From contig NW_005178996.1 of NCBI RefSeq assembly GCF_000350225.1, positions 175,530 to 239,529 on the forward strand: a stretch of 64,000 nt of DNA. The letters run 5' to 3'. The translations under genes were made by a program, and so were the position numbers. The notes beneath the pieces are model-generated. The model did no database searches. It saw only the letters and a list, made by a program, of their open reading frames with translations, and was not told where the DNA came from. The DNA comes from Chondrus crispus (lineage: Eukaryota > Rhodophyta > Florideophyceae > Gigartinales > Gigartinaceae). This document shows, in pieces, positions 56,238-64,000 of this stretch (within the stretch, counting starts at the first letter, position 1; the number at the start of each line of letters is the position of its first letter).

Positions 56238-58504
56238 CTACACGATGTGGTGTACGCATGTCAATGACATTTGGACAGGGACCGTTCGAGATCGATTAAC
56301 GGCCTGGTGCCCCAGAAGGGGGAACCACTGTCGAGGAACTAGTATATTTTCTCGATGAGGGGTCGACATATACATCGAGAAAGCTTGAGGGTTATGAAGG
56401 AGAAGGGCCTGCTTGGAGGTGATGAGGGATGTGTAACTGCAGTAGCACAGGTGCACGAAAAAAGGAAAAAGAGAAGGAAAAAAGGGACGAAGAGGGTCCG
56501 ATCGCAGTGACGGGGGGCGCACCCAGAAAACAAAAACAGAGGAGGAGGCTGAGGAGGAGAGGACGCCCAGACGACGCGTTTTTACTCCCACAAGGGGGTA
56601 ATGATGCGGAAATGGGTCATGAGGGATCTGCCGTGAACAGCAGATCAACAGGACGGAGCACTGGAGCCGCTTTCCTTCGGCAGGGAGACGGGCGAGGGAG
56701 CGTAGGTCCTCCAGAGTTGCACCCTGCAGCGCCTCTGCTTCTACGCCATGGGCCCGGAGAAGTCGATGATAGACGCCTGAGGCGGTGTTGTTTTCTTTGG
56801 GAACTGAGGGTGAAGGAAGAGCCAAGGCAGGCGTGACGAGTGGTTCGTCACGCGAAGGGGAAGTCTGACGTGGGGTCGGACCCACGTCAGACGGCGGCAC
56901 TTCCCGGACTGATAGGGTTTCAGTTGAGTGTGTTGAGGGAGGCACGACGCCCGGAGGAGTTTCGAGTGTGGACGGACACACCGGAGGGGGGCGTGGCAGT
57001 GAACGAGCCGGCTGAGATCGAAGGCAGGCCAATGGAATTGCAGGCAAGGACGGCTCGGTGAGAAAGGCGTTGGGGACTGTACGACCGGCGTGGAAGGTTG
57101 GACCGCGGAACGAGGAGACGAAGGGCCGGACGGTCGAGAGCACACGCTCTCTGCACGAGGGTCCACGCCTCGCTCGGGAACCGCGTCGGGGATGGGGATT
57201 TGATTCCCGAATTGTCGACTCAGTTGAGCTTCTGAGGATGAGCACAACGTCGACGTCCAGGGGTTGAACCAGACGAAGTCACCCGCCGCGCTGTGACTAA
57301 GTCCGGGAGAAAAGGAGGGACGTCGCTTTGCGAAGGAGCGGGAAGAGTTGTAAGGGGGAATCCTGTCCCAATCGATCTGCTCAATCTTGTCGAGCAGTGA
57401 GTGTAATTCGAGGTCGGTGTCGGCGCCACCCAGGGGGACAGTATAATCCAGAAGGCGCATGAGCTCAACGAGCTTCGGGGGAAGGTACCACAGACGCCAA
57501 CAATCATACGCCTCCCAAAGCAAGGTGCTAGCGACCTTCACGCACCAGTCGGTCATGAAAACAACCCACAATCCGTGTCGGGGGTTGTTCAGGTGGCTCC
57601 CGAAGTATGTAAGGATGGGGCCCAATTCCGCCCAAAATCCTTGGCAGACTTCAAATTGACCCCACCATGAGGGAAGCTGCTGCTATCGGTTGACGTAGTG
57701 TGACCGCGCGATCTCCCCCGCCTCGATCATTTCGTATGCCAGGAAGTATCCTGTGTCCGATCTCATTTTGCGCTCGTACCGAACGGTGTGTTGGAAGAAG
57801 AAGAGGTTCCCGCGTTTCATACGCCGAAAATTAACACGGAGAATCGCACGCGTCCACTACATTGCGTCATTCGTCACTGTCAATTGGTTGTGCCATAAGC
57901 GGTCCGCTTCCAGTACGAGGTCACCCCGGGTCCAACTGAGGAGGTTGTCAAGATACTCGTGCTCCCCCTCCGTGCGGAATTTCCACGTGTCACAGCCGAA
58001 GGAAGGAGGAATAAGGGCGTCGGTCAGATGGAGGTCAAGCCGGGCGAGTACAGTGTCCATGAATCGCAGGGACAAGGTGCGATGGCCGCGTGGAGAGGAG
58101 TGACGAAGGACGGAGGTAGGAATGGCAATGCGGGCGCGCCAGTCAAAAGTGCGAATGGCTTGTAGGGGAAGTTGACCGGGTAACATGCCGGCGCCGTCTG
58201 CAAAACTATGTTCGATGTCGGCAACATCGCGGACGCCCACGGAGGAAAACCACTGGGCAGCTGCAAATAGGGAAGGATGTTCACGCATGGATTTGTCTTG
58301 TAGCTCATCGAGCGAGGGGTATCGACGGGCTACCCAAGAAGAATGGTAGCCTGGATGGAAGGCCGGTTCGGTAGGGTTGGTAACAGGAGGTAGACTGCGT
58401 GTGGAAGGAAGACCCCGGGGCACTTGGGGCTTGCGAGGAAAGCCCACACCCGGACGCTTACGGGTGGCACTATCGTCCGAGTGTTCCGACGGAGAAGGAA
58501 GCAT
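56238..58504 (-). pseudogene. Antisense ORF of family H (unknown protein, damaged)
   Basis: Opposite in strand to gag-pol of H-1 and placed between pol and the 3' LTR. From ATG 58,504 (MLPSPSEHSDDSATRKR) it reads in one frame to about 56,741, interrupted only by TAG at 57,857-57,859 and 57,683-57,685. Visible parts: SLFAAAQWFSSVGVRDVADI; RFMDTVLARLDLHLTDALIP; LDNLLSWTRGDLVLEADRLW; WVVFMTDWCVKVASTLLWEA; LPPKLVELMRLLDYTVPLGG. A Pro-rich part follows. In a second frame a short helical stretch (VYHRLLRAHGVEAEALQG) may be the true C-terminus, implying a frameshift near 57,200. No family recognised. Aromatic-rich like the family-G antisense protein, but direct homology is not evident. Confidence 0.68.
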
Positions 58505-58629
58505 GGTATTTTCGTCTTACCCTTGCCTGAACGCCGCGCAGAGTGATTGACAGTCGGGAAACACGGTAAGGGACGGCAGGAGATTATTCGATGGCTTGGC
58601 GGTGTACAAGGGCGCTCAGAAGGGGGATA

Positions 58630-59688
58630 TGTAGTGTAATAATGCGCTCTACATGGGGGTGGAACAAGATGAGAATAATTGGATATGACAAGTAGTCCGG
58701 GTTCGGGGACACACGTGTGAATAATTGCACAGTTTTAATTTTTAATTATTTTATTTTATTTAGTTAATTAGTTGGCATTAATTTTGCTGACATTAGATTA
58801 GATCTAGGTTCTAGCGCCCCGAGCTACTGTAGTGGCTCCGGCGGGGCGATATATACCCTAGCCCTCTGAACACCAAGTCAGTAAAGGTAACCCGAGTTGC
58901 CAGAGTTTGATATCGCCTTGGTCGAAGTCCGTCTTTTACAAGACATTCCCTTTTACTACAGAATCCTTTATCCTTTGCGCTCGGGGGTCCCCTTTTCCTT
59001 ATCCTTTTACCTTTTCTACCTCTAATCCCTATCCTTTTCTATCTCTACATCTATTTTTCCCTTAATTGTGTTGGTTCCATTGGAGTCGGTCGCGACCGAT
59101 CCGGTGTTGGTGTTTTGCCATCGGGCAACACGTAGGTCGTAGCGCTGCTACAGTGTCCTGTTCCGTCGGAAGGCTGTTGCAACGACGCCTCCTTCGAAGG
59201 TCTGATCATACAAGACAGTGTTGGTACCATCAGTTACGATTGCGATCGCATTGGTGTCGGTGTTTAGCCATCGGGCAACACGTTGGTCGTAGCGCTGCTA
59301 CATAGTTACGTTCCCGCCGGGTAGTGCTGAACAGGGCCCTGTCGAAGACCTTGAATTATACGCAAGGTGCTGAAGACTCTCGTCGAGCATTGGCCTTAAA
59401 ACCCAGCGAACCGCGGTTACATTCACGTAGACAACCCCAACCCGCACTCGCCGAGCACTCAAGTCTTCACAAGTCTCTACCACCATTTTCCTCCCGGGCC
59501 GGGTATCTTCTTTAACCCCCCCCCGTCGGAGTGGAGCTACCGTGGGCCGCAAGCCCACATAAAGGGAGAGGAAGTCCCGAGCGCTTCGTAGCGCGTGCCA
59601 TCGGCAGTGGTTGTTGCTGTTGCTGTGTTAGTTCTTTTTGTTTGACTGTCGGACTGTGTTCGCGGCCTGCCAGACACATTGCACTACA
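58630..59688 (+). repeat. 3' LTR of H-1
   Basis: 1,059 bp, TGTAGTGTAAT to ATTGCACTACA, preceded by a purine tract and followed by the TSD GTTAT (59,689-59,693). About 34 differences from the 5' LTR. Confidence 0.93.
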
Positions 59689-59693
59689 GTTAT

Positions 59694-60333
59694 CGAGACC
59701 TAAACGCGGTGGGCGCGGCTCCCATTGATTTGGGTTCGAACCCTTTCTGTGCGGCCCCGGTCGTCGTCCCTCGCGACTTCGAAGGGGGAGCGGTCCGCTC
59801 CGAGCCTATCTTGCCGGTCCCTCCACTGGAAGACCCGACGATCGGGGGCCCCGGTCGCTATCTCGTGCTGTCTCAAAGCGAGCTGGCAGCCATTCCCGAT
59901 CTGACGCGTGCCCTAGGATCGGCTGGCGGTCGTACTTGGACCGTGGGCTCGTTGGTCGCGACCCTGGGTAGTTGGTTCCTGGCCCGAAGTGACGAGGCGC
60001 GACGGCTCTAGGACGACTTGGGAGCGCTTACCTTGGAATTGTGGCGCTTAAATCGCGAGCTCACGTCCTCACGCGAGGCGTCCGAGCGCCAGACGGGAGA
60101 ATATGAACTCGGACTGTACGACCACGATCTCTATAGACGCGAGCGGGACAGTTTGCGTTCCGCCCGATCTGCAGTGGCGCCTCAGGTCCGCGCTCCGGAG
60201 CACGTTCTAGCCCATCCTGCGGTCCGCGATCCTTGCGCGAATTATGGGACCGACTCGCCCCCGACCGGGGGCTTGGCGCCCGGAGGCTCCGCTTCACGTA
60301 CAGGCGGTCCCCCGGCGCGCCTCGCGCTGTCCA
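59694..60333 (+). pseudogene. Antisense ORF of family G, copy 2, 3' part
   Basis: Directly continues 32,659-34,263 once H-1 and one TSD copy are set aside: RKRY is followed by RDLNAVGAAP, as copy 1 has RQKRYRDLDGEP. Later parts match copy 1: ELAAIPDLTRALGSAGGRTW and SDEARRL (copy 1 SSEARRL). A TAG at 60,009-60,011 interrupts, then a charged heptad-like region follows (YRRERDSLRSA). Cut at 60,334 by the second H LTR. Confidence 0.8.
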
Positions 60334-61261
60334 TGTAGTGCAATACGCACCTGAAAGGGGGGGTGAAAAGAAATGAAAATGATGGGGTATGACAAGCAAA
60401 AGTGGAAATCATTTCACTTTATTATTTTAATTATTAATTTTAATTAGTTGCATATTAGTTATTTAACATTAGATTAGATCTAGGATCTAGCGCCGAGAGC
60501 TACTGTAGTGGCTCCGGCGGGGCGATATATACCTTAGCCCTCTGACGACCAAGTCAGTAAAGGTAACCCGAGTTGCCAGAGTCTGATATCGCCTTGGTTG
60601 ATGTCCGTCTTTTACAAGACATTCCCTTTAACTACAGATTACTTTATCCTTTGCGCTCGGGGGTCCCATTCCTTTTCCCTTTATTTCCCTATCCTAATTT
60701 CCCTTAATCTTGAGTTGGTCCCACCTTGTAGGATTGCGATCCGCAACGTGACGTCATTTGCCATCGGGCTTCTGTGTTGGTGCACCAGTGGTGCTTTTCT
60801 CAGTGTTGGTTCCATCGGAATTCGGTTGCGACCGATCCGTTGTTGGTACTTTGCCATCGGGCAGTACGACGGTGTAGCGCTGCTACGTTTTCTTCTTTCT
60901 CGACGGGCTACGTTGCGACGTCCCCGTCGAAGACCTTATCAAGGGTATAAGGTGTACAAGGCGCTCTTCGAGCATTGGATTTACGACCCATCGGACCAGG
61001 TTTACCTAAACAACCCTCCGAACTCGTCAAGCAGTTGCCTTTACAAGTCTCTACCACCATTTACCGATCCCGGGCTGGGCCCTTCTCTTTGCCCCCCCTA
61101 CCAGGGATCCGAGCTACTGCGGGCCGCAAACCCGCTTAAAGAGGACAGGGAGCTTCGAACACTCCGTAGCGCTGTGCCGTTGGCAGTTGTTGTTTTTGTT
61201 GCTGTTGTTTGTATTGGACCGTCGGACCTTGGTCTCTGCCTAACAGGCGCATTGCACTACA
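60334..61261 (+). repeat. 5' LTR of H-2
   Basis: 928 bp, TGTAGTGCAAT to ATTGCACTACA; shorter and more diverged than the H-1 LTRs but with the same GGCGGGGCGATATATACC promoter-like block (near 60,518). TGGTCTCCCGCCC follows at 61,266. Confidence 0.88.
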
Positions 61262-61427
61262 GAAGTGGTCTCCCGCCCTAGAATTGCGTACAGGAGACCC
61301 GACCTAGAAACTGCGTAAGCTGAAACGGACTACGAAAGTTTTATCTGCGACGTAAGTTTATTCAGGTGCGGTGGCGTTTTCTATTTTTTTCTTTGTGTTA
61401 AGTTAGGTTCGTTTTTGGAAACGAACC

Positions 61428-63648
61428 ATGTCGACAAGCGCCCCCGGAGACGTCGGTCCCGGGGCGAGTAGGAGCGGATCGGCAAGGGCGTCGAGGATCC
61501 TGCGAGGTCCTCGCACCCGAAGTCAGGCCAATACGGCCACGGATCCCGAAGGTCAGGAATCCCCAACGGGGATTGAAACCGACAAGGATAACCTATCCTA
61601 CAGGTTCGAGAAGATGGGCGAGGAAATTCGCCAAGATATGAGGCAAAATCTCGAGGCTGAATTAGCCCTCGTCCGGAAGCAACTGGAGTTGCAAGCATCC
61701 GAGTTCCACACCGTTTTGGGAGAGCTGTCGGCTCGAGTGGATCTCGTCGAGAAGGAGCGAGGTGAAGCGACCGACGGTCTGGAGCCGGAGGTCCTAGCCT
61801 CGTTGAAAATTTCGGTCAAGGACGCGAGGCGCGACGCGAATCAAGCCTTGGAGTCCTTCGGAAATTTTAGAACAAGCATCGATGACCGATTCGATCGCGC
61901 CGCGCAACGTCTCAAGGACCTTGAGTAGGCCGCGGATCAAGCTCCGCAAGGATCGGACGACGAGCCGCTCCCTTCGGGTAGAGAGGGCGACCGTCGGTCG
62001 AAGAAGGACAAGCCCGCTCGGCAGCGGAGTTCCAAGTCGAAGCCCTCGAAGAAGGACAGGCGACGTACAAGCAAGGGTCACTGTAGTGACGATCCGGAGA
62101 ACCGCGACTCACAGTCGGAGTGGCTTGGTCCCTCCGAAGATGGTAACGGCGGTTCGTCGAACCATTCGGGGGATTCCGAACGCCGTTCAGAAGACGGAAA
62201 CGGAATTTCGACAAGCAAGAAAATTTCCTCCAGACGAGGCGGAGTCACTTCGTCCGCCTCGCGGAGAGACAAGGACGCGGAGCCCGAAGATGTCGCAACG
62301 CAGCGCGGGTCGCGATGGGAGGAGTTGGAGGAGCTGAATCCGACCAACTACCTCTTCAAGAAGTTACTTTCGTAGCGAACGTACCGCTTGCGGAACCCGC
62401 AGACATATTTGTCAAGTTCCCGGCGGGCCGCCGTGCGAAAAATCCGGAGAGATGTTCCGCCTAAGGTGAAGAAGGACAACACGTTCACAGGTGAGGACGG
62501 GGTCCTTGTGTTGGATTTTTTGGCAAAATTAGTTCAGGAGTTTGATACTCAAGAAATGAACGAGGGGCAAGCGATCCGCCTGTTGCCTGAATTTTTAAGC
62601 GGCATCGCCTTGAGACGGTACACTTCGGTGTCTCAGACGGCCGGGTCCCATCACGGAAAGATATCCGTTTGGCCGGGGGCCGTACAGTGGTTGTTGAGGA
62701 GTTTCGCAACCGACGAGGCGATCCGTCAAGCTGTGCTCGCATTGCGAGAAGTTCAGCAAAGACCGTCTGAAGACGAGATGGAATTTTATATCCGTCTGAC
62801 GGGCGCAAGCAATCGATGTGGAAACGTATATTCGATGGAAGAACAAATGACGATGTTCATTGAAGGACTCGATTCGAGTATCAAGCCGATGGTATCTCAA
62901 TACCGACAAGCCAATCGGGACGTTTCGTTTTTGAGACTAGTTAATTACGCGAAGGTGCATGGCTCCGCGAGCCGCGCTAAGGACAAGAAGACCAAGAAGG
63001 TCACCATTCAGACGCCGTCGACGGTCAGGGCGGGTAAGAAGCCGAGGGCCTCTTATCCTGGTCGCAAAAGTCATGCCGCCGTCCATTTGACCGAGTCAAT
63101 TTCCGCGTCAGATGAGCACGGTGCATATGGAAGTAGCGAAAATCACTACGAAGGAGCGTTAGTAGCCGAAGGCGAGTTCATTGAGCCATCGGAGGGCTAC
63201 GGACACGAGGACTACGGGGACAGCGGGTCGTCAACTTTACCGACGCCTGCATACACGACGGAGTCGTTTTCAGAGCCCACGGATCCCGTGATGATGTTTC
63301 GGGGGCGCGGTCACACGCCAGCGCCGTGCATTCAGATGGAAGACAAGGGTACGACGTTTCGAAGGCCAGGCTGGATGGGAAGGCCGCAACTTCAAGGAAG
63401 GCCGCCGGCCCGTGGAGGACCTAGGACGCCGTATCCCGCCAAGACGCACGGTATGGTGTGCTATCATTGCTATGAAAAGGGGCACGCCGCGCCAACGTGC
63501 ATTCTTTCCCTCCGGGAAATGCACCGAGTTTTGGAAAATTATGAGGCGTTGTCTCCGATGGAGAGGTTAGGGATACCATCAAGGAGTTACCTGAAGGTCA
63601 AGAATTGGTTCGATTCGCAGACGGCGAGCACGCCGAGGGCTTCAACGC
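61428..63648 (+). pseudogene. Family-H gag with capsid and zinc knuckle (two in-frame TAG)
   Basis: ATG 61,428 (MSTSAPGDVGPG). N-terminal coiled-coil-like region, basic Ser/Arg region, then capsid (LSSSRRAAVRKIRRDVPPKV; PEFLSGIALRRY; MEFYIRLTGASNRCG; IEGLDSSIKPMVSQYRQANR) and a canonical zinc knuckle CYHCYEKGHAAPTC. TAG at 61,926 replaces Gln (CAG in H-1) and TAG at 62,373 replaces Tyr (TAC in H-1); otherwise one frame. This copy shows what H-1 lost. It ends near SLSPMER-like sequence at ASTP where the next LTR enters. Confidence 0.88.
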
Positions 63649-64000
63649 TGTAGAGCACTGACCGCCCCGCGTAATCGCGGTGCTGTACTGTAGCACACGC
63701 GGAATGCCTCACTATCATAAGTGAGGTATGTACCACGTGTAACCGTGTATCCAAACCCCCGCTCGTGTCCGGGTGCAAGCTCCATGGAGCCCTGTCGAAA
63801 TACTGACAGTTCTATCCACGTGTACCCGTGTTATTCCTCACGTTAATCGTGTCATTCCCCACGTGTAGTGGTTGTCATACCTCCCCAAGAGGAGTTTCTC
63901 CGGCCATCGCCGCCGTCGTCCAATTTAGTAATTTTAGTTTAATTAATTATCGCCCGGACGTCGGCTAGTATATGGACGACGTCGGACCTCAAGACCGTCG
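63649..64000. repeat. Start of an LTR of a third family
   Basis: TGTAGAGCACTGACC begins exactly where the H-2 gag frame ends. Its body has palindromic CACGTG(T) words and an A/T-rich block (TTTAGTTTAATTAATTA) like the other LTRs, but the sequence is different from G and H. The other end lies beyond the window, so orientation is not known. Confidence 0.6.

Larger units (their letters stand above)
34264..59688 (+). mobile_element. Chromovirus H-1, complete, with G-1 nested inside
   Basis: LTRs at 34,264-35,322 and 58,630-59,688 (1,059 bp each, about 34 differences, near 97% identity) with terminal repeats TGTAGTG(C/T)AAT and ATTGCACTACA and the TSD GTTAT. Order: primer-binding site 35,327, gag, pol with C-terminal chromodomain, then G-1 (40,625-53,667), then an antisense ORF (minus), a purine tract (AGAAGGGGGATA, 58,618-58,629) and the 3' LTR. 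H-1's own sequence is about 12.4 kb. It is defective: gag frameshift, a deletion across the gag-protease junction, and stops in pol. Confidence 0.9.
31680..60333 (-). mobile_element. Chromovirus G-b (minus strand), split by the H-1 insertion
   Basis: Its own sequence is only 31,680-34,263 and 59,694-60,333; the rest is the nested H-1 element. It has a 3' LTR (31,680-32,313), the pol-end/purine motif (about 32,314-32,350) and an antisense ORF on the plus strand. It is cut again at 60,334 by a second H element, so its pol lies beyond the window. It interrupts the leader of G-e. Confidence 0.82.
60334..63648 (+). mobile_element. Second family-H chromovirus, 5' part (H-2)
   Basis: LTR 60,334-61,261, primer-binding site 61,266 and gag to 63,648, where another LTR interrupts. 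It was inserted in the antisense ORF of G-b. The pol and 3' LTR are outside the window. Confidence 0.87.

Noticed and set aside
1-64000. CRISPR arrays, rRNA, tRNA, bacterial operons
   Set aside because: No regularly spaced repeats, no rRNA core sequences and no convincing tRNA cloverleaf seen; gene structure is eukaryotic.

Overview
This window looks like a eukaryotic nuclear draft scaffold made almost entirely of LTR retrotransposons. The evidence is full-length Copia and Gypsy polyproteins, TATA-containing LTRs, no bacterial gene organisation, a 100-base N gap and a leftover plasmid-library cloning junction. The host is not identifiable with certainty. A compact genome rich in Copia elements and chromodomain Gypsy elements, with intronless-looking genes and Sanger plasmid-library construction, would fit a red alga such as Chondrus; an oomycete is the main alternative. 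This assignment is inference. All calls rest on motifs, on comparing copies inside the window, and on LTR and target-site structure read by eye.

Region 1 (1-20.4 kb, moderate GC). It opens with a Copia element whose coding region is open throughout (1-3.3 kb). Next comes the left arm of an inverted duplication (about 3.33-5.07 kb, partner about 18.69-20.1 kb). The right arm carries an apparently intact gene for a small secreted cysteine-rich protein. The left-arm copy is a pseudogene broken by a lost ATG, a frameshift and a 287-bp insertion with a 6-bp target duplication. Between the arms lie a Gypsy element with an extra zinc-finger ORF upstream of gag (5.07-11.37 kb), a Copia relic (12-13.1 kb) and one single-exon gene for a membrane-anchored protein (13.6-14.7 kb, minus). 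About 14.8-18.6 kb shows no gene I can support.

Region 2 (20.4-64 kb, GC-rich) is a nest of insertions. A minus-strand Copia is cut by chromovirus family G (G-a, 21,662). G-a is cut by an opposite-strand G element (G-e, 29,425), whose own LTR holds a solo family-H LTR (29,600-30,813, TSD CTACT). G-e is cut by another G element (G-b, 31,680). G-b is cut by a complete family-H chromovirus (H-1, 34,264-59,688, TSD GTTAT), which is itself cut by a complete G element (G-1, 40,625-53,667, TSD AGGAA). G-b resumes at 59,694 and is cut by a second H element (60,334), which is cut by a third LTR family (63,649). LTR divergence agrees with the nesting: about 3% for H-1 and about 1.6% for the younger G-1 inside it.

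Both chromovirus families carry, between pol and the 3' LTR, a long open frame on the strand opposite gag-pol. It encodes large proteins of no family I recognise and is the best candidate here for something undescribed. Nearly every retroelement frame is damaged by stops, frameshifts or active-site loss. Two features of G-1 (a BstXI/NotI/XhoI polylinker inside pol, and Copia sequence abutting the 5' LTR where a primer-binding site should be) are probably assembly or cloning artefacts.
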